Below, piece by piece: positions 21,111-34,297 of a stretch of DNA of 64,000 nt; the first letter of the stretch is position 1, and each line of letters starts with the position of its first letter. This DNA is from Branchiostoma floridae (Eukaryota > Chordata > Leptocardii > Amphioxiformes > Branchiostomatidae): the NCBI RefSeq assembly GCF_000003815.2, contig NC_049982.1, positions 31,390,573 through 31,454,572 on the forward strand, read 5' to 3'. The translations under genes and the position numbers were made by a program. Under the pieces are notes generated by a model, which searched no databases, was not told the origin of the DNA, and worked only from the letters and a program-made list of their open reading frames with translations.

Positions 21111-22530
21111 AGTCGGCTGTAGTCGGCTGGCATTCGGCTGAGTCGGCTGGCGTTCGGCTGAGTCGGCTTGTGTTCGACTACGCCATCCGAATGTTTTGAA
21201 ATGTTCAAAATATTCGGCTCTAAATGGCAGGTCTGGAATGGGTTGGTTGTTGGTCGGCTGGTGTTCGGCACGGTCGGCTAGTGTTCGGCTGGTGTTCGGG
21301 AGTAAGTCAGCAGTCAGTTTTAACTGCTTAACCAAGCCATAAACACTGCTGACTTACTCTCAGAATTGTTTTCAACCTACTAACGATTCACCCCAACACC
21401 GTAGACAAATCTCTGCTAACTCAATCCCAAGCAAAATGACTATTACCAGGACGTAGGCGAATCACCCCCAAACTTCACACGACCGACATCCAGCCCAAAA
21501 CAAAAGAACCATAAATGCCGTATTAGAGATATCTGTGATCCAAAATTGATCTTTTGGTGATGTTACAACATAGAAGAAAGGATTATTTTGATTAAAAATA
21601 AAAATGGCCACTTTTTTGAAAATCGCTGATTATGCCTTTTTCAAGTCGTGAGAGGGTCAGCAATCGGTTGGGAATCAGTCAGGGGTGATTCGGCAGTCTA
21701 CGGCTAGAGGTCGGGATGGTTGGGAATAGGTTAGTTAGCATTCGGGACACAGTCGGGAGTAAGTCATTTATTGGTCGGGAGATGTTCGGGACATGTTCGG
21801 CGCTAAAATACTAGTATAGGCGTGGCCTAAACTGGTCAGACTGCTCCCGAACACCAGCCGACCTGAGTCGGCTAAGGGTCGGCTGGTGTTCGGGAGCTGA
21901 ATTCGGCTATGTGTAGAGGAGGCATCCGGCCTATCACACAATACATTGCGGTTTCCGGTCTACGCCAGATATATACGTTGGACCTCTTTATTTAGAACAA
22001 TTTTCAAACATTTATGTGCTTTTATCATTGTTCTAACATGTTCCAACAATTTACGTCATTTTTTCCCTCCATAAAAACTTTTCCTGCCCCTATAAACCAA
22101 GCTGCTGAGCTGGGTCTTTTGTTTGGGTCTTGTATTTTTACATTTTCTTTAGTAGACACTGGTGGCTCTTTTGTGTGAAGCTTTGAGACACTCATAATTT
22201 CTTGCAGTTGGCAGGGATGTGTGAATTGCTCAGCCCACTGACCCATTTACACGGTATTGTTTCAATGTTCGAACATGTGATCACAAATGATGAATCTATG
22301 TTGGAACAGTTTAGAAACTAACACAAATAATGTATTTGATGTTAAAACAAATGTATGCATACTGTGGAAAATATTTAGAACGTCACACAGATGTTATAAA
22401 TACAATGTAGTTCTAAATTGTTACTTATCACAGTTAGATTCTTACAAAGGTTTCCAAGATGTTAGAACAAAAGGCAAGAAACACCCTCTTGGTAATGTCG
22501 AATTGACTCTATGTTTCGGTTAGCCAAATT
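21060..22530 (+). repeat. Dispersed repeat carrying the 21112-21983 insertion (copy 1)
   Basis: Outside the insertion it matches 56940-57490: ATAAACCAAGCTGCT, GATCTTTTGTTTGGGTCTT-like, CAATGTTCGAACATGTGATC, CGTCACACAGATGTTAT, AGAACAAAAGGCAAGAAA. Non-coding. Confidence 0.65.
21112..21983. mobile_element. GGTGTTCGG-rich insertion in an older repeat
   Basis: The flanks GGGAAAGTAATGGTATAATTA and CTCTTTATTTAGAACAATTTTC are contiguous in the related copy at 56970-57015, so about 870 bases are inserted here. The insert has many AGTCGGCTGG and GTGTTCGG repeats and two long hairpins: GAGTAAGTCAGCAGT with its inverse (21299-21362), and CCCGAACACCAGCCGACC with its inverse (21845-21889). No coding capacity seen; class unknown. 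Confidence 0.65.
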
Positions 22531-24355
22531 TCCTGGATTTAAGATAACGACCTTTTCCTCGCCCGGGTTTTTATCTTGGCCTTTGCTGAATGATTGTTGA
22601 ATCATGAAAAGTCCGAGAACCATTGAAATGAATTTACGTGGCCTACCTTTGCAAGAACGTAAAGTTGGTCGTAAACTATTACCCAGATACCGTACAAAAT
22701 AATGGATTTTATTATATATCGATTTGCAATAGTTTGGAAAATTATATCTCTTTTTTGTATCCAGATCTCCATCAGTGTTACAATGGCGTTACACTATTCT
22801 TTCTGGAGTCCATGTACATGTTAAGATTAAAACAGTTGGTGGACAAGAAAATAAACATAAACAATAATGTGAACTTAAAAGTGACCGGGAGAGGTCAGAA
22901 ATCAACACAAAATAATGAAAACATAATTCGGGTATTGTATGCCGAGAATTCCAAAATAAATCACAATTGATCAGTCAGAAGATAAATAGCATAAATGACT
23001 ACGCATAATTATATACATAAGAAGAGCAATCAAAGGTAAGCACCATAATAAGAAACAAAATGACTAAACATAATCATTTATAGAAGAAATGCAATAAAAG
23101 GTAATTATCGTAATTAGCAAAAATACATAATGTATAATGTATTTCAATCAAATGAATCTTCTTACAGAAATCTTCACAATTTCTACACCTAGAGTCCATT
23201 CCGTGAGGGTTTCTAACCAATATTTTCAATAAGTTTGAACTCCTTTGAATAAAATAACAGCTAAGTCACTAGATTAAAAAAAATCAAATTCAATTTCAAT
23301 CTATTTGAATTCTTTCAAATACTTTAGAAACCTTTTCAAATGTACAAAAACGTCATTGAATATACTTTTCACAAATCTATGTTATCCTTTCACTTAAAGA
23401 AATATTTGCCATTATTTGCAACATTTTCTAAGTGGTATATTTGGGTTACTAACTGACCCCATAAAATTACGCCTCTGCATGTGTCTGCCTCTATATATCT
23501 TTTCGAGTTCGCTGCTGGAGGCCGGTGGGTCAATTTTGGTCAGCCATTGGTGCATGGTACCCAAACGTATTTCTCTACAAAAGATGTGTGAATTACTCTC
23601 TTCCAAGCCTCCCGGCCTTTTTACAAAATGTTAGAAAAAAAGGTAAACCGTGGTAAAACGCTGTTGCCATTATTTAGAAACTTTTAGACGTATCTCATTC
23701 ATGAATATTTCCAGTGGTATACACAAGTGAAATATTTAGAAAGTCGAAATAACGTTCAAAAATGATTCTTAAGTATCAAATCTTTTAGACATATGATTGC
23801 AAGAATTGCAATCAATTGCAAATGATTACAATGTCAACATTCTCGGTGACTTTGAATGGACTCTAAGATAATCAATGCCTTCTCAAGCTAATGAATTCAC
23901 ATCTAAACGTGAGTCTTGCCAGGTTCTATTTTTGACTGTAATTTAAGCTTGAAGTGATTCACTATACACTGGTTTTGAATTCATATACACGCACGATTCT
24001 TATTTCCAACATTGAATGCCAAGATGGTAGAATTAATAACAGTTTTTCAATAAAATTTTGACTTGCTCTCTTGAAAGTAACAATCTTCTACTGAAAAAAG
24101 ACTATGAAAGCTAAGAAAGTGTTCCTTATTGCAAGAATTTTCATGTGAAGTATCTTCAACCAATTCATTCTTGAAATTCTCAATACAAGAGATTTTGTTC
24201 AGTTAAGAACTACATAAAAAAAAACTTAAAAAAACACAATAAAAAATTGCTAGTGTAATTCTTAAACAAGAGACCTTATTGCCTTCATTATTGCATTATT
24301 GCAAATTAAGACATAAGAATTAAAAAGTACCCCATAATAGTCAACATAATATCTC
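22531..24355. other. AT-rich intergenic DNA, no gene recognised
   Basis: Low-complexity AT-rich sequence up to the first assembly gap. The plus-strand open frame at 22638-22970 has no domain similarity and biased Asn/Ile/Lys composition, so it is not called. Confidence 0.45.
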
Positions 24356-24455
24356 NNNNNNNNNNNNNNNNNNNNNNNNNNNNNNNNNNNNNNNNNNNNN
24401 NNNNNNNNNNNNNNNNNNNNNNNNNNNNNNNNNNNNNNNNNNNNNNNNNNNNNNN
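24356..24455. other. Assembly gap (100 N)
   Basis: Exactly 100 N, the usual placeholder for a gap of unknown size. The right flank starts GCTACCGAAAGTGCGAAAAGG, the minisatellite unit also seen at 25735-25880. Confidence 0.98.
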
Positions 24456-25664
24456 GCTACCGAAAGTGCGAAAAGGAACGAAGTATGAAGCAAATTCAGA
24501 TAAAATCGATGGTAATATTAGTGAAAAATAAACTGTGATCGGCAAATGCATTTTGCGGCTTGTTCCACGAAATTCCTATAGCAATGGTTCAATGGAGGAA
24601 TGAATATTGATGAGACCTATCTATGCATATCTATGTTCATGTACGTGTTAAAGTGGTTATAACATTCCTTAGAATATCCATATTACATTTATATTATAAA
24701 ATTTCACAAGAAGAAATGGATTATGTCGAGAACGATTGCGCATATTTTATCATAAAAAGCCATGCTATGTGGATATAGTTGTTAAAAAATGCAATGATAG
24801 CAAAGTTACAAGTATATGTATTGCACAATTTGTAAGAACTTGACCTTAGAGAAATATAGGTCGCATGTTCGAACCCAGGGAAGTCGACGATCGGAAGTTC
24901 GAGCCCAGCATGTTGGGAATTATTTTTCCTTCCTTTTTTTTCACACTTTCATTAATATTAATACAACGCCTTAAATTTGTTTTGCAACCAGGACATCTAA
25001 ACCCGGCATTGGGATTTTTTATCATCAGCGAGGGCCTGATGTCGGTCGCAAGAGGCAGAAATTTATTTGTATTGAATATGACGGAAAATTGTTGACAGAA
25101 ATTGTATTTACCAATATCCTTTGCACAAATCCCTCACGTTGGCACCTTTCTTCCCGCCAAAATGATGAATACTCATGGTACAACTTGATGAAATCTCTTT
25201 GGTACAATGTATATATGTCTCTCCTTTTACAGCTTTTCTTTCGTTGTGAACGAGCGAGAAGATATGTCTCCAGTCTCCAGAAAACCATGTTGTTGGCCCT
25301 GTTAAATGGAGCTGTCATGCTCGTGGGGCAGCAGTTTATTAGCATATCTTTCCTGACCGGATTTCGTGGGTCATTTGCATGCGGCGCTCCCCTCTAGGGA
25401 GAATAAAAGCCACCCAAATACAACAACAACGTTACATTCTTACCTCATCCTGAAAATGTATAATAATCGATATTCATCTACCACCCAATGAATTTTAGTC
25501 CTTACTTTCTTATCTCAGTTCCGTTTCTTTGTATTTCGCAGATCTTCAAAGAATAATTTAGCCACACAAAAACAACAGCCTGAAACAGCGCTGTAAAAAT
25601 TTGATAATGTCAAATTCTCGGTAAAATAAAACACGTTTCATAGGCTTCTAACGCCCGCAGTACC

Positions 25665-25890
25665 GATTCCTTATATTCTCATTGATTTTATTTAAGTTTG
25701 CTTCATACTCCATTCCTTTTCGCTCCTTTTCGCACTTTCGGTAGCGAAAGTGCGAAAAGGATCGAAAAGGAAAGTACCGAAAGTGCGAAAAGGAACGAAA
25801 AGGAACGAAAAGGAACGAAAAGGAAAGTGCCGAAAGTGCGAAAAGGAACGAAAAGGAACGAAAAGGAACGTTTGCTCCTTTTCGTTCCTT
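25665..25890. repeat. GAAAAGGAAC minisatellite with inverted arms
   Basis: Tandem units of 10 bases (AAAAGGAACG) mixed with CCGAAAGTGCG, flanked by inverse copies (CGCTCCTTTTCGCACTTTCGG at the left; TGCTCCTTTTCGTTCC at the right). 25665-25746 is the inverse of 24456-24530. The array runs towards the gap at 25911. Confidence 0.85.
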
Positions 25891-25910
25891 TTGGGAAACG
25901 GACTCCATCC

Positions 25911-26010
25911 NNNNNNNNNNNNNNNNNNNNNNNNNNNNNNNNNNNNNNNNNNNNNNNNNNNNNNNNNNNNNNNNNNNNNNNNNNNNNNNNNNNNNNNNNN
26001 NNNNNNNNNN
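25911..26010. other. Assembly gap (100 N)
   Basis: Exactly 100 N at the edge of the GAAAAGGAAC array. The right flank begins ACTACCAACACAGATGG, the end motif of a MITE family seen elsewhere (for example near 60650). Confidence 0.98.
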
Positions 26011-27759
26011 ACTACCAACACAGATGGTCTTGCATGTCATGATGATAATTAATGTCAATCAATAATGGAAATGTTACTTTCTCGCATATCTCACAGACAA
26101 AAAACGATTTACTTTGATAAAACATGCATGTACGGTGAAGGGAATTCTCTGTCCTGTTGATGAGGAGTAAGGAGCCTGTCACCTGACATATTACTCTTTT
26201 TTATAATTATCATTTATTAATTAGTCTTTTATTCAAATTATGCAGTAACACATTCATAAAACGTTATTGGATCTATTCAATCAGGATTTTACCATGGTCA
26301 ATATTGACCGAAGGAGGCGATATAGTTATTGGATCTATTCATTACAAAACATGCCTATTACTGAATGTAACAAAATCATGGTTTGGTAAACATTTTGTCA
26401 AGCAGGTACCTTGATAAACATTTAGTCAAACAGCTTCTTTTAAACAGTTTGTGCTTTCAATGGAACAAGATACACAGTGTACTGAAGCGATTACAAAGAT
26501 GGTGAATAGAAATATGCTAATTTTCTATTAGCTTCCCCATGGTTTAATGCAATAATACCATGTGCTGTAAGTCTACAAATGCTACAAGGGTCGTCCGAAT
26601 GGACAAAGAAAATGGCAATGTCGCTAAGCTCGTGGCAACGACTTTTGACATCCACATAATCTACTTATGTCATGTCCAGACAACATATCTTCGTATTTAG
26701 GCCAATACATATGTAATGCTCTAAAAAAGAGAGAATCTATTGTACAGTAACAGATCGACTTGTTTAACTTGCATATTACACTATGTCAATACGCCATTTA
26801 TGTTCATATTCCTGTACTATACATGTATGTAGTTATAGACCTTAGACGAATATCATTGTATTAATTGACTTATCACTGTTGCCTTACAATTGTACCATGT
26901 ACAAATGTCGTGCAATAAAGTTCATTCATTCATTCATCTTTACATCCGCTGTTCTTGGTCCTCAAATCGCTTTCAATTGGCCCAAGCATGCTGTGCCAAC
27001 ATGTACCTTTATATCCACTGGGGTCGAACAATCAAGCTTTAAGCTTCTTACAAACGTAAGGAAATTTGCTGCGACAGTCCCTGTTGCTCCATGTACGCTT
27101 GTACCCTTTGCCGCCCTGTTGGAAATGGTAGAAAAGTTTATATCCTTCTAATGTATGGCAAACAGTACATGTCATTCTGGATGAGGTGTTTGTGTGGACA
27201 TGTACCGGTTACTGTATCTGAACGAGGATAACGTTAGATAGTTTAAAAATGATTTTACATGGTAAAAAAATATCATATTTCAATTATATACATCAGCCGG
27301 TGATATTGTTTCCATCACTGTCCAACATCGGTGTATGCACGATAATTAAAAATGATACTTGTTCAATGCTCTTTTATTTTCAAATCAAACTACTATTATT
27401 ATATTGCCATGTAGAGTACAGTCTGGTACAACAGCAATCATAATGTTTCAGAACAGGGTAGTAAGTAACCTTCGCCAAACGAATGAATTATCAAACATAT
27501 CCTTTGTCATTGATTATGTAAATAAGATCGTTTGCATATATTGTATCACTTCATTATCTTCTCCACCGAAACAGTTTTGACCAGTACCTTGCCTTTGAGT
27601 CTCATCACCCATTGGAATACAAACTGGCAGTAATGAAAACTGTCTTTCACCGGGCAGGCAACATCACTATAATGCAAACAAATACCCCTCTTACTCCACT
27701 GATCTCTGAAAATCCCTTTACTGTTCTAGATCTGTAGTAGAAAGAAAGGGAACGCACAC
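26011..27759. other. Non-coding stretch with a LINE-like tail
   Basis: 26880-26938 reads GTGCAATAAAGTTCATTCATTCATTC, a LINE 3' tail on the plus strand. No convincing final C-type lectin exon was found downstream of the orphan CTLD2 exon. Confidence 0.45.
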
Positions 27760-27902
27760 CTTGGAGTGGATGGTAACACATTCCTCTCCATCGTTACTAG
27801 GCTGACCTGGGTACCAGTTTGTGTAGGTGACTCGTGACCCATCACTCCACTTCCAAGATTCTCCATCTTTATGAAGTCCGATCCAGACGTCATTAATATT
27901 AG
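27760..27902 (-). CDS. Orphan C-type lectin middle exon (CTLD2; gene B or gene C)
   Basis: 143 bases, phase 1 to 0, acceptor TTGCAG and putative donor GTGTGC. It encodes [34 protein letters not shown] and [13 protein letters not shown]. It is the central part of a C-type lectin domain. The sugar-binding triplet reads QPS rather than EPN or QPD, so specificity is uncertain. Intron positions differ from CTLD1. No N-terminal half is recognisable between here and 34440, and no convincing last exon downstream; reading through the donor meets a stop at 27718. In phase and domain position it would continue the half-domain exon of gene C at 51845-51696, 24 kb away. Confidence 0.83.
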
Positions 27903-30900
27903 CTGCAAGCAAGCAATATGAAATTGCTTATTGCAAAATACCAATGCAGGGAATGGCAACCTGACAAACGATTTTTGGCAATATCTTTCTGTCAAAAATA
28001 CTGGAGCCATACACGTGACGTTTGACCTAAATTCACGTCACATCGGACGTAAAAATACGTCCGACCTATCACGTCGACACGCTAAAGCGCGGCATACACG
28101 AATTCCTTCTATCAATAACGATCGATGACTACAGATTGAGTATTTTCATCACGTCACGTGTGACATACATCACATTTCTGGAATTGGTTAGTCGTGCTTC
28201 GCGGTCCGTTCAATGGTTTCTAAGGACGCCCAGGTTTTGCTTAGTGGTCGCTCTAGTCCCTGAATTTAAAGACCAAGCTCCTTTCCGTTAATAGATATCG
28301 GGAACTTTTCCTTCCTCCAATGATCTATGAATGTGCTCTAACACGTCACGTATCTTTCGTCCCATGTGATGTGAATTTAGATAAATCGTAACGTATATAC
28401 CTCCGGTATTGTTGAAACAAATTTGTTGCCATGATATGAGTGAAACAGGGATCTGTGACACGGAAACGATGCCATGATACAACCCTAAGCGGTCATACGT
28501 CGACGGTGCCGCCAATAGAGCATAAGACCTTCTAACACCATCATCATTATCGTTTGGCTGCAGAGCAGGCGACTGCAAGCCTTCTCCAGTTCCGCCTATC
28601 GGCAGCGAGCTGGCGAAGCTGCCTTGGCGTGATCTGACCGTGATGGTCTCCCATTAGTCGCTGGACGTACTGTAGATAAGTAGTAGGTTGGCGTCCCCGT
28701 CTACGTCTGCCATGAGACCTTCTAACGGTGGGTACGAAATATGCAGTTCCGTGGTACAAGATCTCATAAGCATAACAGATGCTTTTGTAAACATATTGCA
28801 TCTCAAAGACCAATACCCGCTTCTGCTGTTGAGTTCCCTAGTTTGATAAATGATGAACTTGATAGATGAAAAAAAAAATGCTCCAACCTGGTAGATAAAT
28901 CCGATCGTACATGTTACCAATCAATTGAGAGAAATTCTCCTCGTCTGAGCAGAGCCTGCCCCACCCCAAGCGGTCACTTCTGGTTTTGATTGTGATAGAA
29001 GATCGCATATACTTACACCAAATCAACATAGTTTGCACAAACCATATCATTTTTTGGGACTCCGTGGGCCGGTCTAACCCTCACATAATCGCGTAAAATC
29101 TAGGTCAGCGGTTGCTTTATAAACTGCGGATTTCGATCACTTAGACTAAGGCAGGTGTCGCGAGGTCGAACTAAATATGGAAACTTAGGCGTAAACAATC
29201 ACCGGAAGTGACCGCTGCCATTTTCTCGCGACGTGTTGACTGCATGGACCCCACACACCGAGGTAGTGTCGCTATCTCCGGTTCGATAGTTCAAAACAAA
29301 ACCAGAAGCTGAATTTCAGCAAACCATACAAAGAAAACACACCCTGCACAGGATATCAAGAGTGCTCTCCTTCGCTTGCGACATGTTCTGGATATCCTAG
29401 AAGCACTTTTAGGATAGAAGCATATTTTGGATTCAGATCTATCCAAAATGTGCTTATATCCAAAAAGCACTTCTAGGAGATCCAGAATGCGCTCCTTTGC
29501 TTTCGACTTGTTCTGGATATCCCAAAAGCGCGTTTAGGATAGAAGCACATTTTGGATGTTATTCTTGTTAGACGAATATCTGCTTCTATCCCAAAAGCGC
29601 TTTTGCGATAGAATACAACCTGGAAAATGAATGTCTTGGGGACTTGATTATACAACTGGACGTTTTCATTGACTTTCATCCTGTTTTATGGTACATTTTG
29701 TACTACATTTTCTTATGCTACATTTTGTCGTACATCATGGTATGCACTATTGTGCTTTCTGTGTCTTCCATACACTATAAGATAGATAAAAATCAATTAG
29801 GGGGAATCAAAAGGACAACAAGGTGTTTAATCTGCATGGAATTAAGTTTGATAAATTTCCCATTACACGTGTACACTGTATACATATTGTATTCAGCAGT
29901 GTGCAATTACCTCCGTGCATTAACTTGCAATAAAGATAACTTTTGATGTAAGATTTGTCATCTTTTCTTTGCCTAATAAATAGATTTATCCATGAAGCCA
30001 TGAAGGAGAAATAAAAGTTACTAGAAAGGCCGACATTTGCTTAAGAGCAAATACAGCATATTTCAGCCATACCCCTTCCCACGCAACATTGGACTGTTCC
30101 AAATCACCCCTGCGCAAAAATGGAACATCATATTAACAGTACATTATCCCCCAAAGTATTGACTGGTATTGTGAATTGATTCCAGGTAAAAACAGAGCTT
30201 GCTTCTATTTTTCAGAAAATGACAATAATCACACCTTCCATTCAGAAAATTTTCATCATGACTGAAAATTGTTGAATGACTTCATGTAATGTCATTAACA
30301 ATTTTCAGTACGATAACTAGGTGTAAGTTTAAAAAAGTATAAGCTCCTTGTGATGTGGGTACATTTATTATTGCAGTGAACTTTTTTTATTCAAGTAGGG
30401 CATACGATTTAATAATTATCAAGCAGGTGCAGGTACTGTAGGAGCGTTTGTTTTCTTCAAGCTGTAAAACTGTTAAACTGTTTTACTTTGTATGCAATCA
30501 GCCATCGAGCCTATTCTTATTTTAGTTTAACAACTTCCTGCCAGACCCGGAAGATACGATTGAACCTTGTTCGAGGATTTATTTTCGTCTGTCTGGTCAG
30601 TCTGTTCATACCCTGGCGCTGAGAGTGTTTTATTGGGCTGAAACTCTGGCAGTTTAAAGTTACTTACAATTTAAATGTTCAAAGTTTATGTCAAACAACA
30701 ACAGCACTAGGAAATATGGCCACTATAGACAGGTGGTCACTATAGAGAAAATGCTGATCTATTGACTAGGAGCCATACGTTACACATGATTTCAGTACAC
30801 TGATCATTAATCATATAAACATTGCACAGGTAAGCCAATTGTTTAGATGTACAATTAAGTTCAAATAATTCTGAAGAGAAATATTGATGAGAAAATAATC

Positions 30901-33900
30901 ATTCTCGCCACTGTCTAACTTATTTTCTAACTAACGCACCTTTCGCCGACTTCATCAAAGGACCGCCGGCTATCAATCAAACACGGCTGTTGATTAGACT
31001 TAGAGTTTCAAACAGTCATGTGCTGTGTGCCAGTTGACAGCGAACTTCATGCTACGTGATGTTTTACATTGCTTGGACCTTCTTTCCTACAGCGGTGCTT
31101 CTACAAAATATTTAGACTGTAACACTGAGTCCCACATGTTTTATAGAATAGAATTTGACGCAGAACAGCATTTTTTGCTGGGTATTTTTCTTGAAACATG
31201 TCCGTGGGAATATCAGCGAGGCAGCGACGTAGGGATATCAGACCGTCAACAAAAGTCGCACGGCGGCTAACGGCGCAGCGAAGATACTAGCGCTATAAAT
31301 AAGCGCTTCAACTAAGGATGGCAACCCGTACAATATTTTTGTATACTGTTGAGCTAAGTAAAGTTTGTTGTTTATGAGGTTTTAGTTGTCTTTGAAGCTT
31401 TGACCCGAAATATTTTAAAGTCAAACTGCTGAAGAGAAGTAAGTGACTGCTACGATTATCGAAGATATGGCCCAAAAAAATGATAAAAGAAGCCTTCTCA
31501 ATAGTCTAAAATGCAAGAGCTTCCTGGGGGGCTTCGCCCACCTGGGTCCCCCCCACAGTGGCCCTGCCCCTGGACCCCGCCAGGGACATTCGGCGGCCCC
31601 CGGACCCCTGTCCGACGCTTTGAAAAAATCCTGGCGAGAAGTCTGTACGGTCTTCAAGTTAACGTATTGTGTGGTCCCGCTTATGAATATTAATTAGCCT
31701 TCGCTTTCCTCTTCGCTGATTGGCTGAACCATTAATTGAATTAACTCTTCCTGCCGGCTAGACGCAGGTGCAGATGTCGGCTCTGTGGGGTGAACGTCCG
31801 AAAGGTCATGGCATGGAGAACGAAAGAAAACCAATTTCCCCCCAAAAAAGTGCTGTAATTAAGCCTTTTACAGTACTTTATGCCAAAAATTTCACTTGGA
31901 TCATTTTACCAACTATCTTATGCCTATCTATACCAAATGTTACTCATACCAGGGTACAGGGGTGCAAAATATACCGTTATAAGACCGTCAACAACAGTCG
32001 CACGGAGCTAACAGCGCAGCGAAAATCCCATCGCTAGCGTTTCAACTTCGGATAACAAGTTATAAGTACTGTTGAACTCAGTAACGTTAAAGTTTGCTTT
32101 TAGTTGCCTTTGACGGTTTGACCTGAAATAGTGTTACGCTAAACTCCTGAAGAGAAGTTAAGTGACTGCTGCGATTATCATAGATGTGCCCCTAAGAACT
32201 GATACAATATAAAGCCTTCTGAATAGTCTAAAATGCGAGAGCCTTAGGCGGGCTTCGCTCCCCCTGGCGGGAACACTGCTATATACGGGATCATGAGGCC
32301 CCGCTTATGAATATTAATTAGCCGAATATTACTGACGCGCACAGGTGTGGCTCTGTGCGGGGTCACGGAAGGTCACGTCAGGAGGCCAAAAGAAAACAAA
32401 TTTCCCCTCAGAAAAGTGCCAAAATTAATCATTTTAAAGTTGTTTATGTCAAAAATTTTACTTGAATCTTGTTACCAAGTATCTAATGCCTATCTATACC
32501 AAATTTCAGGTCATTTAATTGTAATACCAGGGTACAGGTGCCAAAAGTGTCCTTTTTTGGTCAAAAATTGGCCAAAAATCGCAAAAATAAGCATTTTGTT
32601 GCACTGTACACCAAAAGTGTTATTGAATTTATATGAAGGGATTATCAAGGCACATCTGTGTCAAATTTCAGCTCATTCGGTTGCAATACCAAGGTACAGG
32701 AGCCAAAAGTGTCATTTTTTGGTCAAAAATTGGTCAAAAAATCGCAAAAATAAGCATTTTGTTGTACTGTACACCAAAAGTGTTATTGAATTTATATGGG
32801 GGCATTATCAGGGCACATCCCTGTCAAATTTCAGCTCATTTGGTTGTAATACCAGGGTACAGGGGCCAAAATATACAGTTTTGGTCTAAAATTGACCAAA
32901 AAATCTCAATAAAATCATTTTAGAGGCAGATATGAAAAAACTGAGAAAAAGCATCAAGGTATTGGCCCATTCTACCCCTGTGCCAAATTTCAGGTCATTC
33001 GGTCCAGGAACGGCGGAGATGAATCACTTTGAAGATTTGACAGGAGAAGAAGAAGAAGAAGAAGAAAGAAGAAACATACGAATACAATATATTTTACCAT
33101 ACTATGTATGGCTGAAATATAAAAAGGCATGATAAAATGATACGTCTATCGTAGCGCGCGAGCTGGCCCATTTGGTTGCAGCGCGGTAAAGTATGGTCAC
33201 ACCCCCGTCCGGACAATGGGAACGACCATTTAAATGAAGCCTTTCGTGCAAAGTATCATCACACCCCCGTCCGGCAATGGGAACTACCAAATACGTCAGC
33301 AGAACGTTTTATCATTAGCACAGTGACACGCAGTAAGACATGCCAGGCGGATTTTATAACAGAATTAAGTCAAATCCAAACCAATATTACAGAAAAATTA
33401 TTCACCAGTAGCTGATAATGTTACAATGACTGCAATAATGTCTTGACAAAAGATTTAAGGAATGTCTGTTCATGAGAAATTCTTTTAAATCGCGCTGACA
33501 GCATGATCCTGTCAACAATGCAAATTTTCCCACAGTTTACATGATCATCATGTCAACAATGCAAATAGCCAATCCCAAAGATGGCTACAAAGATCATGCT
33601 ATTGAAGTATCGTAAATGGACAAACTGTCGTGATGCTGCTACGAATACTCTACAGAAATATCGTAAGTTGGGCAAACTGTCGTGATTCTGCTTAGGTACA
33701 CGCTACTAAGACAGTAAGTCGGGCAAACTGTCGTGATACTGTAAAGAAACAAGCTGTAACTGAGAAAGAGAAGAATGTTGAAAGATATATATCATGCTAA
33801 ATAAAGACCGAATTTTCATAATTAATGAGAAAATGCTATGATGCCATTGTGGTAGATGATGGGAACTTCTTACTTGTAGCATTTGGAAGTTATGTAAAGG

Positions 33901-34265
33901 TGAACATAATTGAACATTGATTATGCATATTAGGTCCTCATTTGCATAAATTATCAGAAATTGCGATGAACGCCTTCTTTCATATAGATGGGGACATGAC
34001 CATGTAATATAATTTATGCAAATGAGAACCGTATTTGCATAATCAATGACAATACATCAGTTGTAAAAGATAGAATCATTTGGTGAAGATATGGGGTCGT
34101 GGAACTCTAGTTGTATGATTTGCAAGGATAATGTCTATACACTACCTCAGTAACCTTCAAACAGTCTTTTACACTCCTTCGCTCATTCACTCACTCACTC
34201 ACTCACTCACTGACTCACTCACTCACTCTCTCTCTCTCTCTCTCCCTCTTTCTCTCTCTCCCTCT

Positions 34266-34297
<32 letters not shown>

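Noticed and set aside
22638-22970. 110-codon plus-strand open frame.
   Set aside because: AT-rich, Asn/Lys/Ile-biased, no domain, no splice or homology support.
25648-26058. Open frames across the N gap with K/E-rich translations.
   Set aside because: They are the GAAAAGGAAC minisatellite read in several frames plus unknown bases.
26879-27151. 90-codon plus-strand open frame after a LINE-like tail.
   Set aside because: No recognisable domain; probably repeat-derived, and no splice context.
27650-27712. Possible last exon of the orphan C-type lectin domain on the minus strand (translation WSKRGICLHYSDVAC).
   Set aside because: The cysteine spacing resembles a lectin end, but the intron would be only about 54 bases, the G-x-W-N-D context is poor and the frame continues without a domain end.
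32347-32889. 180-codon plus-strand open frame.
   Set aside because: It spans ~165-base tandem sub-repeats, so the frame is an effect of repeat period; the translation repeats itself and matches no domain.
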